From contig OX421963.1 of assembly GCA_949128115.1 (NCBI GenBank), positions 54,121,306 to 54,185,305 of the forward strand: 64,000 bases of DNA, written 5' to 3'. The position numbers were made by a program, and so were the translations under genes. The notes under the pieces are model-generated. The model saw nothing but the letters and a program-made list of their open reading frames with translations. It ran no database searches and was not told the DNA's origin. Positions 54,870 through 64,000 of the stretch are shown one piece after another; positions within the stretch are counted from its first letter, which is position 1, and each line of letters opens with the position of its first letter. This DNA comes from Anaspis maculata (Eukaryota > Arthropoda > Insecta > Coleoptera > Scraptiidae).

Positions 54870-55590
54870 TAGCGCTTTTTGCATCTCGATGAAAATCGCT
54901 ATTGCAGCCGCTTTGTCCGTCCGTCCGTCCGTTCCTCGAACTCCTCGCAAATTAGACACCCTAGCTTTCTGATTTGTCGCTGTTACATAGCTGCCACTCC
55001 GAAAGCTAGGTATTGACCATATTAATTATTCAAAGCGCAGTCGCAGATCGGGGAGAGAGACAACCACATGTGCTGGGTTGAAACTCCCATAAGAATATGC
55101 ATGTTGAATGACTTTGTAAAATGATCATTTCAAGGTGCAAATCGACAATTTCAACGAATGTATAACATAACAAGTGTGTAAAAAGAAATACCTGATCTAC
55201 TTTTCACCATAAAAAAATGAAAAATCTTGCTGTGAAGTTGATGCGAAGCATTTTAAAATGGGGTTTTTTGAATCGACAACAATTTCAAATTACCCGCCAT
55301 ATTTTATTGCACAACTTCCGCTAACGAGAATTTTGACCGCGCTTGAAAGAGAACCGACCGTCAGCAGTCACGTAAAAGTATGGTAAAAAGGTTAAAACGT
55401 CCCGAGAATAATGAAAACACCTTGAAATCGTAAATTGTGACAGTGACAGCAAAGTTCCGTTTTCTGTGCATGCTGTGGCGCGCGAGATCTTCCACTGCAG
55501 TGCGCATGGTCACAGGCACATACCTAACTTACAAATGACTAGTGGAAGGGGAAAGTGCGAATAATTAATATGGTCTATTGAATGTCCATA
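54870..55590. other. GTCCGTCC repeat, then a weak inverted-repeat region
   Basis: AGCGCTTTTTGCATCTCGAT and GTCCGTCCGTCCGTCCGTTC (54870-54935) resemble about 30095-30165. ACCATATTAATTATTC near 55018 has an inverse counterpart near 55565, hinting at a degraded TIR element. No gene recognised. Confidence 0.35.
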
Positions 55591-55591
55591 T

Positions 55592-55820
55592 TGCGCCGCC
55601 AACATGGAGAAAACCGCCCCCAATCAACTTGAAATAACATGATATTGCAATTTATCCCAGACCTAATGCTGGTGTCCTCATTTTATGGATACCTAATACA
55701 TAGTTGCCACTTATAAACGTAAGCCCAGAAACATTCCATCTCCAATATGCGCCGCCGACATGGAAAAATTGCTAAAAACCGCCCCCAATCACTTTAGAGA
55801 TAGATAGATTGGCTTTATCC
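55592..55820. repeat. Two-copy direct repeat with GCGCCGCC.ACATGG
   Basis: GCGCCGCCAACATGGAGAAA and GCGCCGCCGACATGGAAAAA start two similar units about 155 bp apart. Both continue with AAACCGCCCCCAATCA. Confidence 0.65.
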
Positions 55821-55915
55821 CCTATAATAACAATGGACCTTTTCAGAAGAGAGAGACAGATGCGTGCGCGCTCGTACCGCGCAGCCGGTGGTGTCTAGCT
55901 ATAACGGCGCCTAAT

Positions 55916-56055
55916 GGGTGCTTTCCACCTAGCTCAAAGTTTGGTACACCTGCCATTTGCGCATGTGCGGGTTCCAAACGGTGCTTGCATACAGTAAATC
56001 GCCGCATAACAAACAGTGAACGCGGCACGGCGCGGCGATTTACTGTATGCAAGCA
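55916..56055. mobile_element. Truncated GGGTGC MITE joined to a perfect hairpin
   Basis: GGGTGCTTTCCACCTAGCTC to about 55980 matches the left end of the GGGTGC family. It then passes into GTGCTTGCATACAGTAAATC..GCC, which pairs base for base with its complement ending at 56055 (stem of 25 bp, loop of about 25). The rest of the MITE is absent. Confidence 0.65.
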
Positions 56056-56582
56056 CACGCCGGGCGACGTTCCAACTCAAATGCGCCAGAAAAAAATTCA
56101 TAACTGACAAACTATACGGCCTAGATCAATGAAACTTCCTTTAAAATTTTCTCTGATATTTCGGCTTCATTTTCCTCGCAGGTTGTATCTAAAAATTCCT
56201 ACGAGGAAAGAAGTTCCTCGCATGGTCAAAAAGGGACTGCATTTTTAGTCAATATAATGTTTATTGTTCTATAAACACGTTCGTGAACAATAATCTTTAG
56301 TCAGTGATGTAACCATTGGAAAGTTTTTTCAATGTACTTTTGTTTAAAAAAAAGAACAGACCGATAGCTCAACTGGATTCAGAAATATAACGTTGTGAAT
56401 GCTGAACTGCTAATTTCCAATTTTTGAGGTTTTTTGCCCATAAAAAAGGTCCTTACCACAAGATCATCCCCAAAATGACCATACATACGTGGAATTTGAT
56501 TCTCTATAAGACCTATAAGGTTTGGTGCTGTTATACCTTGAAAAAGAAACGACGACTTTTCAGGCCGATTTCGCTCCACTAA

Positions 56583-57107
56583 AGTGTGGTGTCTTACCTC
56601 GAAACGGTTTTGGAATTACCCAGATTGGAAGTCGAACATTGAAGATATAAATTCTTATGTTGAATGTTGCAGATTTACGAAACTCAGACATAGCACAAGC
56701 ACAAAAAGTATAACGTCCAGGGAGGCTTTACTTCACTCGGAAACTGAAGTTTTACATCGTTACCATGTTCAGGGGCTAAAACTTGCGAATAGAATATGTT
56801 TCACATCTAAAATTCTGATGAAATCCTGACGAAATTCAACGTACGAACAACAGGCAGTGACAACCACTTAAAAAATTGCCCCCTGCTTGGCCCCACTCCA
56901 AATATTCGGGTTGTGTTGAGAATAAAATTGTCCTGGACTGTTGTACGAACAATCTTGCCCAACGCCAAAATCCATTAATTGAAAGTGACTTGATCTCGCG
57001 TGCCAACAAGGCAAATCTGTAACATTCAACATAAAAATTTATATCTTCAATGTTAAACTTCCAATCTGGGTAAATCCAAAATCGTTTCGAGATAATACAC
57101 CACACTT
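56583..57107. mobile_element. Fold-back element, GTGGTGT ends
   Basis: GTGGTGTCTTACCTCGAAAC to GTTGAATGTTGCAGATTT (56586-56672) is complementary to about 57015-57102. The spacer contains no recognised gene. Edges beyond the arms are uncertain; TTTTGCAGCATTTCACGTAC and a CACCCTGTA near 57204 may be the true right end. Confidence 0.55.
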
Positions 57108-57366
57108 CATGATTTTTGTATCAGAATACATAAACAAAATTTTTTTGACAAAGGGGGTACGATGAAGTTGGTGCAATTTTGCAGCATTTCACGTACCACC
57201 CTGTAGAAATGTTACATGGAGTTTTTTATCATTCACCTTTACAGGATAGGTTACGGAAACATTAGGCTTATCAACACAACAAACAAAATGGAAATCGCAT
57301 TCGGCAATCAGAAGTTATTGGTCTTCAAAGTCGAACCATTTTTCCGATACCGACAACTTCGTTGTC

Positions 57367-57487
57367 CAGGAGCGCGATTCTGTACTTGCCTACCGACAAC
57401 TATCGGATCGGTAGCTAGGGTGAGAACCAATCAAATTCGCTCCTGCCTAGCTACCGACACCGACAAGTGTCGGTGGGAGAGTACAGA
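57367..57487. mobile_element. Short hairpin MITE, GCGATTCTGTAC ends
   Basis: GCGCGATTCTGTACTTGCC pairs with GTACAGAATCGCGG, and TACCGACAAC-type inner arms face each other. It lies just before the GGGTGC cluster. Confidence 0.6.
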
Positions 57488-57503
57488 ATCGCGGCCCAGC
57501 AGT

Positions 57504-58142
57504 GGGTGCTTTCCACCTAGACGGTACAAATACCACCAGACGGAACATGTTCCACGATTGGGTACACCTAGATGGACAGCACCGGCATCGTTGACCGACG
57601 CGACATCTCTGGTCTGGAGGCGAAAGATGACTATGGCATTCAGAAATAAATAAATGGCAGCGTAAATCTTGATCGATCGTACGTTATCCCTGCAGAGAAA
57701 TAAAATAAATCACGGATGCATGGATGAAACGACACAGGAGAGACATATGACAACGGAGTGCTGGATTACAGCTGACGGTACGTCATTTGTCGCATCCGTT
57801 TCCGGTGTGCCTTCCGACGGCACAAAGTGCGTGCTTTCCACCTAGCCTCAAGTTCGGTACACCTGCCATTTACGCATGTGCGGGTTCCAAACGGTGCTTT
57901 CCATCTACGTGTTTTTACTCGGTTCTGCGCCGTTCATTGGATCACGTAAAATTTTGTGCCACACCATGGAACATGTGCCGTCTGGTGGTATTTGTACCGT
58001 CTAGGTGGAAAGCACCCATTTTTAGGTGATCCACCGGACGGCACAAAACCAGGTAAGAACACGTAGATGGAAAGCACCGTTTGGAACCCGCACGTGCGCA
58101 AATGGAAGGTGTACCAAACTTGGAGCTAGGTGGAAAGCACCC
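57504..58142. mobile_element. GGGTGC MITE, long form, containing a short form
   Basis: It matches the reverse of 10368-10815 from end to end once 57829-58017 is removed. AGT lies on both sides (57501-57503, 58143-58145), a clean 3-bp duplication. Confidence 0.85.
57829..58017. mobile_element. GGGTGC MITE, short form, nested in a long form
   Basis: It is nearly identical to 49072-49260. It interrupts the sequence CGGCACAAAATTTTAGG of the long form; the junction bases are mutated, so its duplication is unclear. Confidence 0.85.
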
Positions 58143-58159
58143 AGTTTACAATTTACATC

Positions 58160-58528
58160 TTTTGTTCTTACCTGGTTTTGTGCCGTCCCGTGGATCACCT
58201 AGAATTTTTTGCCACCGGAAACGGATGCGAAAAATGACGTACCGTCAGCTGCAATCCAGCACTCCGTTGTCATATGTCTCTCTCAGTATCGTTTCATCCA
58301 TGCATCCATGTTTTATTTTATTTCTCTGCAGGGATAACAATGATAACATACGATCGATTAAGATTTACGCTGCCATTTTTTTTATTTCTGAATGCCATAG
58401 TCATCTTTTGCCTCCAGACCAGAGATGTCGCGTCGGTCAACGATGCCGGTGCTTTCCATCTAGGTGTACCAAATTGTGGAACATGTTCCGTCTGGTGGTA
58501 TTTGTACCGTGTAGGTGGAAATCACCCA
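58160..58528. mobile_element. GGGTGC MITE, long form lacking its left end
   Basis: It follows the forward orientation of 10440-10815, starting at GTTCTTACCTGGTTTTGTGC and ending GGTGGAAATCACCC. The left 70 bp are missing. With 57504-58142 it forms a local inverted pair. Confidence 0.75.
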
Positions 58529-58764
58529 ATATCTCCAAGGGAAACTGTTCGTTATGAAGTGCGCGGCATCACACTGAGTACATGTGGGGGCTGTGACGTA
58601 AATCGTGCGAGAGAGACCGCCTTTATTGAAAAGGTCCATTACAAAGAAACGTCGAACATTTCGAAGGTAGTGATATGGTGTATAAATAAACGATGTATAA
58701 ATAAAAGACTAATGCAGAGACTAATGTACCTAAATGATAAAACACAACATATTAAAATTGTACA

Positions 58765-59600
58765 TCAAAACTCAAGATGATTAAAAAATTCCTCGACAGT
58801 GTAAAAGCTTTTTTTTAGGAGGTGTAGTTTAATTTTTTTGATGAAGAGGTTCTCAGGCAACAAGCGAAACTCATCGGGCAGCTCATTGTACAGCCTGGGA
58901 CCCCAGTAGCGCACTCCTCTCGTATTATTTGTGCGGCAGAACGGTGTAGCGAAGTTTTCTCTTCCCCTGGTCTCTCGTATCCATGCCGGTCGCCATTCTT
59001 TGCAAGAAGAAATCGGTTTTGGTGGACGTATCTGAGAGTATTGAGAATGAAGAGACTACTCAGGGTGAGTATTCTGTGCTCTATGAAGAGTTATTCCCTA
59101 CAACTTGTTCTACTCTTCACTCCTACCAACGCTCTGACCGCCTGTTTTTGTAGACCGAAGACTCTTCCGACCTCCGCCGATGTACCCCAAAAAAGCACTC
59201 CATACTGGAGGACGGACTGTACTCTAGCAAAGTACAGCGATCTTGCAGCCTGGTAAGTGGTAAGTACTTATTTGCTTGATTCTTCTGAGGCAGTAAACCT
59301 GTGAGGGCAGTCTTGTACACAGCTCATCCACTAAGCGCCCTCCACTTCAGCCGATCATCCATCAGCATGCCCAGGAAACGAATGGCGCCGACTTTTTGTC
59401 CACCATTTCCAGAGTATATACATTCTCTGGGTTTTTTCTTCATTGAGAGCCAACTTGTTGCTGTTCATCCAATTTTTTGCATCTTGAAGAGTCCCCATAA
59501 TTTTCCCCTCTACATCGCCTCTTGTTGAACCTATGAATAGCTGACTAAAAATAGGAAAGGATGGGCTACTACTTTTGATTAGTCGTCGCCCCCAGATTCC
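58765..59600 (-). pseudogene. Non-LTR retrotransposon (Jockey-like) RT tail, decayed
   Basis: On the - strand, NSNKLALNEEKTQ (about 59430-59480) is followed in a shifted frame by VFGLQKQAVRALVGVKSR (about 59110-59160), then a stop codon, then IEHRILTL and finally RYWGPRLYNELPDEFRLL near 58830-58910. These are the conserved C-terminal blocks after the RT catalytic domain in Jockey-type elements. The catalytic region itself is absent, and frameshifts plus a stop show it is dead. Confidence 0.75.
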
Positions 59601-60002
59601 GCCCCCAAACGACAAAAAGTGCAACTTTCACAATTGTTATTGATTGAGATGTTTTCTCAAACATTTAGAAACTGCCAACTCAAACTGTGTAACATTTGCT
59701 TAGCCGAACGCTGCCGCTCCCACACGCCGCCCCCAAAGTAAGATGTAAATGAAAAACATGAACCCGATGACATAGCGATCTAAGTCTTCCGCTATATGGA
59801 TAGCTGACTAAAACTGGGAAAGGATAGGCTTCTTTTGATATTGCGCCGCCTCCAGCTTCCGCCCCCTCCCCCCAAAAAAGTGGATTTTTCACAATTTTCA
59901 CTGATGATTGTCATGTTTCCTTAAGCATTTAGAAATTCCCAACTCAAACTGTGCAAGAGTTACTTTGCCGAATGCTGCCGCCCCCACACGCCGCCCTCAA
60001 AG
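59537..60002. repeat. Tandem duplication, offset about 263 bp
   Basis: ATAGCTGACTAAAA..GGAAAGGAT to CACACGCCGCCC.CAAAGT appears at about 59537-59738 and again at 59800-60002, diverged by point changes and small indels. Confidence 0.75.
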
Positions 60003-60109
60003 TCGCGAGCAGCCACCATTGCGCCATTATATACGATAATTACGATAACCAAAAGTGACAAGAATAGATAAGTGTCTGCTGCGTAATATTCAGTAATGGT
60101 GCTTTTCTT

Positions 60110-60260
60110 TTAACCTAAACGACCTAAACTAAGTATTCTGACCTAAGTTGTTAGTGGTAGGTATCTCACTTTTGCGCATGTGATTTCTCGCTTTTTCTCT
60201 CTCTCTCTCTAACTTAGATCAGATCAGTGAGTTTTGTGGTAAAAGGAAAGCACCTGATGT
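60110..60260. repeat. Dispersed repeat, inverted partner of 23650-23790
   Basis: It contains GTATTCTGACCTAAGTTGTT, CATGTGATTTCTCGCTTTTT, a (CT)n run and AACTTAGATCAGATCAGTGA, the reverse of the copy just downstream of Rtf1. Confidence 0.65.
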
Positions 60261-60292
60261 CATGTCTAATCCTCCTAGACTGTACCTAATAA

Positions 60293-60477
60293 AGGGCCTG
60301 CCACACGCACAAGCTTTACCTCGCGCTTACTTGTGCAAACTGGCATGTATCGGGAAGCCCGTGCGTGTGGACGACAAAACGGTAGCACGTGCAAGCCACT
60401 TAAGTGTTCCGTATTACTTGCGCAATTTATACCGTACAAGTAAGCGCGAGGTAAAGCTTGTGCGTGTGGCAGGCCCT
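60293..60477. mobile_element. Hairpin MITE, AGGGCCTGCC ends, TAA duplication
   Basis: AGGGCCTGCCACACGCACAA pairs with TTGTGCGTGTGGCAGGCCCT. TAA lies on both sides (60290-60292, 60478-60480). The ends and 3-bp TAA target fit a PIF/Harbinger-type MITE. It is 185 bp long with a nearly perfect 40-bp terminal stem. Confidence 0.85.
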
Positions 60478-60509
60478 TAATGTCAGAGTCTCACTGGCAT
60501 CAGTCTTGA

Positions 60510-60675
60510 AGGTGCGTTCAGTCAGCTTATTTAGCCGCAAGTTTTAATTTTAGTCGTAAGCGCAGCGATGCTCATTGGCTGTCATGAACCAGTCTCCTCA
60601 GATCAGCCAATAAGCGATGCTGCGCTTACGACTAAAATTAAAACTTGCGGCTAAATAAGCTGACTGAACGCACCT
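60510..60675. mobile_element. Hairpin MITE, AGGTGCGTTCAGTCAGC ends, TGA duplication
   Basis: AGGTGCGTTCAGTCAGCTTA pairs with TAAGCTGACTGAACGCACCT, and TGA lies on both sides (60507-60509, 60676-60678). The inner arms have GTAAGCGCAGC. A 33-bp end fragment is present at 20960-20992. Confidence 0.85.
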
Positions 60676-60678
60676 TGA

Positions 60679-61200
60679 CAGCATAAGATAAGATCGTGCA
60701 CAGTCCCGGAATAAGGAAGGGGCTAACAATGATCGAGTTGTGAAATTGTATTGTAGTGAGTGGAAAACAGTCAAGTAGAAAGCATCATTATACTCAAATT
60801 CCAATCCAAGCAAGTTCAAATAGAGTAGTTTTAAGGACGGAGTTGAATAGACTATTTCAGCAGAATTTCGGTCGTGTGGCGCATGAGCAACGCGCATGGT
60901 CAGTGACCCTTTCATTTTGGTGACTAGGACAACAACGGTCAGCTTGACGTTTTGGCAAAAATGAACTTCAAAATTGTGTAATCTCTGCTACTCCTTGTTT
61001 TTTTGGAGTCATTCCGTGAGAAATATTCCAAAACACCGAAGCAGAGGTACCGAAGCCACTAAACATTGTGCATTTGGCGTTTATGTAAGAGTGGCAGTCG
61101 ATCGAAAAATGTATCATCCTACAAATTCCAATTGTTTCCCCAACCATGCTACAATGTGAGAGAGTTCGGCACTAAACCTGCTCCGGGGCACGTGTCTATA
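60679..61200. other. Unassigned stretch
   Basis: No gene or element end was recognised between the AGGTGCG MITE and the next fold-back element. Confidence 0.5.
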
Positions 61201-62168
61201 TATAATCAATTTCACGGCTTTCTGCATTAGAGCAAGCTATGGAAAAATTGTGTTGTGTTGGTACAAATGATACGATGACAAGGGGATGCCAATAACTAGT
61301 TGGCTACACGTGTGATTTCCAATGTGACACCTTGTCACCGTGTTGAGGTATCATGTACGCGGAAGTGAAAATTTTTGAGCATACGCCAGGAATCGTGAGT
61401 TTCTTTGGAGTGCTTTGCAGTGTGGACGATAAGGGACATTGTCTTTACTGGTTGGTGCAGAGGTCTACTAGCAGAGGTCCCTACTCTAGCTCTAGCTCTA
61501 CCTATTATACCTTCTGCAACAGCAAGCAAGGTATAAAGACACATATGCTGGCAGACAACAGACAACACGTACAGAGTGTACCTACTTTACTCACGCCCAA
61601 ATTGTCACGTCTCCGCACAGTTCAACTCCATAAATTATTGTCCTACCATCCATATTGTCCATCTAAAGAGTAAGTTTTCTCTTATTGGGCAGTGGGTTTT
61701 TCCTTTTTGCATTCCATTTTTTCAAGGCATCACACGGACTTTCGGCATAATTTTCTCAGTGGCCGGCAAAAACCTAATAGCCTTGGCGAAGACCCACCAA
61801 CCACCAACCAGTGAAGACGATGTCCCTTGTCGTCCACAACTGCAAATCACTCAAAGGAAACTAACAATTCCTCGCATATTCTCGAAAAATTTCACTTTCG
61901 CGTACGTACATAACTTCCTGAGACGGGTGACTATTGGTCAGCTGCTGCCAGGGACCCCACGCTATTGGCTAGGGTGCAGAAAGTGCAAAAAGTTCATGCG
62001 ACGCGAACAAACCTAATGTCACATTGAAAATTGCACTATGAAGGTCATGAAGACAGCTAGCTGCCAACAAGTCGTCAACATCCTTGGTCGTCAACGTGCC
62101 ATTCGTACCAACGCAACACATTTTTTACATAGCTTGCTCTAATGCAGAAAGCCGTGAAATTGATTATA
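61201..62168. mobile_element. TATAATCAATTTCACGG fold-back element, copy 2
   Basis: TATAATCAATTTCACGGCTT at the left and AAGCCGTGAAATTGATTATA at the right. TTCTGCATTAGAGCAAGCTA is in both arms, and GTCTTTACTGGTTGGTG faces its complement near 61800. It is related to 31906-32890 but diverged in the middle. The ORFs are chance. Confidence 0.75.
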
Positions 62169-62754
62169 GTTGTCTGTTTGCTGAGGAATAATGTGAGCGT
62201 GAGCTTCCACTGAGAACTTCTGTATGTGAAGCACCCAGAACATGCTATGGTTGTAACACAGGAAAAGAAGCCATTATTAAGTAACAAAATCTAAACTTCT
62301 GATTGTTTTGGGGTAAACAGCGTCTCTGAACAGTCTGAACCAGGTCTGAACATGGTCTGAACAGAATGTAAGACTTTGACGCTATCTCCAACTCTTTTGT
62401 ATTGTTGCGTGTTCTACCTGTTATCAATCTGACAAATTTGAAAATTTCATGTTTTGTCGACAAAAATAACAAGATTGTTGAAATAAATGCCATTATGCTT
62501 CTGTGATTATGCTTCTTATGGACAGATGGGCGACTTGCGAGGCAACTTGATTAACGGTAAGTTGTGGATCCGACAAAAATCAAGTTTTGAATTTCCCGCG
62601 GTTTATACCCGAGCCTCCTCGACCGGAAACGAACAGTGTCAAAAAACTGGGGAACTGTCATTTCCGACCATTTTTTCTGCAGCAGTCAGTTCGGCGTGGA
62701 ATCGGTGATAATGGTGTGTTAGACCTATTTATTACTAATCAAAATTCGAAGGAC
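62169..62754 (+). promoter_or_regulatory. 5' flank and probable 5' UTR of Tom20
   Basis: No other gene lies here. The frame of the Tom20 start codon stays open upstream to about 62587, but the family start (MEMISSRTALGI) fits 62755, and the upstream residues do not look conserved. A transcription start was not identified. Confidence 0.4.
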
Positions 62755-63275
62755 ATGGAAATGATTTCGTCTAGAACTGCATTAGGAATTGCGGCAGGTG
62801 TCTGCGGCACATTATTTCTAGGCTACTGCTACTACTTTGACAGCCAGAGACACAAGGACCCCGACTTCAAAAAGAAACTTCGCGAACGTAAGTGTGTGAC
62901 CTATTGCACCCTGGCATTTTAATCTGAGCTTTTTGTCATCCAGGGCGACGCGCCAAGAAGCTGGCGTCATCGTCCAACAAGCGCAACACAGTGTTCCCCG
63001 ACATGAAGGACCACGAGGCTGTCCAGAGGTTCTTCTTGCAGGAGATCCAGCTCGGAGAGGAGCTCCTGGCAGTCGGGGACTTGGAAAACGGCGTGGACCA
63101 TATCGGCAACGCCGTGGCTGTGTGTGGCCAGCCCAATGATCTCCTTAACCTTCTGCAACAGACCTTGCAACCGCAAGCTTTCCACCTACTCATCCAGAAG
63201 CTGCCTTCAATCGCCCCCAGGATCGTGAAAGCGACGAACAATTCCGCAGCCATGCAGGAGGAGGATGTGGAATAG
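62755..63275 (+). CDS. Tom20: Tom20, mitochondrial import receptor subunit
   Basis: Coding exons 62755-62887 and 62944-63275, split by a 56-bp GT-AG intron inside an Arg codon, give 154 residues (human TOMM20 has 145). Tom20 sits in the outer mitochondrial membrane and binds the presequences of imported proteins. The N-terminal anchor is visible (ALGIAAGVCGTLFLGYCYYF, residues about 9-28), followed by a basic stretch (KKKLRERRRAKK). The soluble receptor domain contains FFLQEIQLGEELLAVGD, the TPR-like segment and QPNDLLNLLQQTLQPQAF. The acidic tail ends in EEDVE. A second in-frame ATG lies two codons downstream of the first. No defects seen. Confidence 0.95.
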
Positions 63276-63410
63276 TTTGCTCTTCTTGAATAATTCAATC
63301 GGACTGCTAGTCTCATTTTTAGACTGTTTCTACACAAAACTTGTTACAAATTGCAATATACCAGATGAACATTTTGTATGTTTTTATTTAATTGTAATGT
63401 TTTTTGTGTA

Positions 63411-63416
63411 AATAAA
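63411..63416 (+). terminator. Poly(A) signal of Tom20
   Basis: AATAAA 136 bp after the Tom20 stop codon, in a GTGTAAATAAAATCATC context. Confidence 0.7.
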
Positions 63417-64000
63417 ATCATCATAATTTTTTGACTTGGGACGATTTTATGTTTAATACAACTCTGCTGTGTCTAAATCTTCTTGTTGTTAGGTCTAGCA
63501 ATGATTGAAATAAAATGTTATATGAATAGGTACACACATGAATATTTTATTTATCTATAAAATTTAGTAGGCATGTAATAGACAAGTTTGTTCAAGCAAT
63601 ATCGCTTAAGTTGTATTAAGCCAATAAAGTGAATTAGGTCCATTATGTGTTCACCTATTATTTGGTTTTTACATAGAGCATTATGTATGTTATTGGCAAA
63701 GTACGAAATCAGTTAATCCGTGGAATGCTCAATCTGCAAAATGCCCAGATGGACAGGCAATCCGCAGATTGACGGTTATTTTGGGCATCCCGCTGACTAC
63801 CTAGCGTACTTTGGTCAATTCGCGGAATGTCAGGTTTCTTAGGCAATATGAAAACTATTAAGGTAAAGCATTCTGTGGTAAAGCTCACACTGTGACTAGG
63901 CCGTGTTACTTGATTGTTCCAAAACGTGTAACAACATTCGTTGCTAGTTCCGAAAAAGATACCTTAAATTGGGATTTTTTTTCACTGGAAAATGGAGCCT
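63417..64000. other. Downstream flank with one weak inverted repeat
   Basis: No gene recognised. CAAAGTACG near 63698 and CGTACTTTG near 63804 are inverse, with CAATCTGC and GCAGATTG inside, suggesting a degraded short MITE. Confidence 0.4.

Noticed and set aside
61353..62016. Two ORFs over 100 residues inside the 61201-62168 element
   Set aside because: They overlap in different frames, lack any recognisable domain, and lie in a non-autonomous fold-back element.
62526..62560. Upstream coding exon of Tom20 (ATGGGCGACTTGCGAGG before GTAAGT)
   Set aside because: The peptide has no likeness to Tom20, and the family's membrane anchor begins with the ATG at 62755.

Overview
The window is eukaryotic, nuclear, AT-rich arthropod DNA. 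The three intact host genes are closest, from memory, to insect proteins: a cofilin that looks like Drosophila twinstar, an Rtf1 and a Tom20. Introns are GT-AG and polyadenylation signals are AATAAA. The organism is most likely an insect with a large, repeat-rich genome; the species cannot be named from this sequence.

All three genes lie on the + strand. Rtf1, the Plus3-domain subunit of the Paf1 elongation complex, has six coding exons between 13787 and 23181; its short N-terminal exon was not found. Cofilin/ADF runs from an ATG-only first coding exon at 27309-27311, next to a GC-rich promoter region, to a stop at 49776, with introns of about 13.0 and 9.0 kb. Tom20 is compact, with two coding exons at 62755-63275. 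They act in transcription elongation, actin turnover and mitochondrial import, and nothing suggests they are functionally linked.

Most of the rest is transposon-derived. At 3260-12381 a 9.1-kb composite, with hAT-like ends and an imperfect 8-bp target duplication, holds a decayed BEL/Pao polymerase on the - strand, itself interrupted by two more elements. The last Rtf1 intron, both cofilin introns and the 50-62 kb region are packed with fold-back (long inverted-repeat) elements and short hairpin MITEs. Many insertion junctions can be read exactly. Recurring families are: CAGGGTG ends with TA duplications; GTACGGACGTTAGG ends with TA duplications, 3.8-4.2 kb long; GGGTGCTTTCCACCT ends with 3-bp duplications; TATATCCC hairpins of about 215 bp; and TATAATCAATTTCACGG elements of about 1 kb.

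The most unusual structure is in cofilin intron 2 (40765-45676). It is a 4.9-kb palindromic element whose inverted ends are tRNA-like modules with pol III-type A and B boxes. It contains a 3.4-kb palindromic element, which in turn carries a 0.55-kb element exactly on its axis of symmetry. A second notable object is the 3.8-kb palindrome at 50546-54343, whose unpaired centre carries a decayed protein-coding fragment unrelated to its arms.
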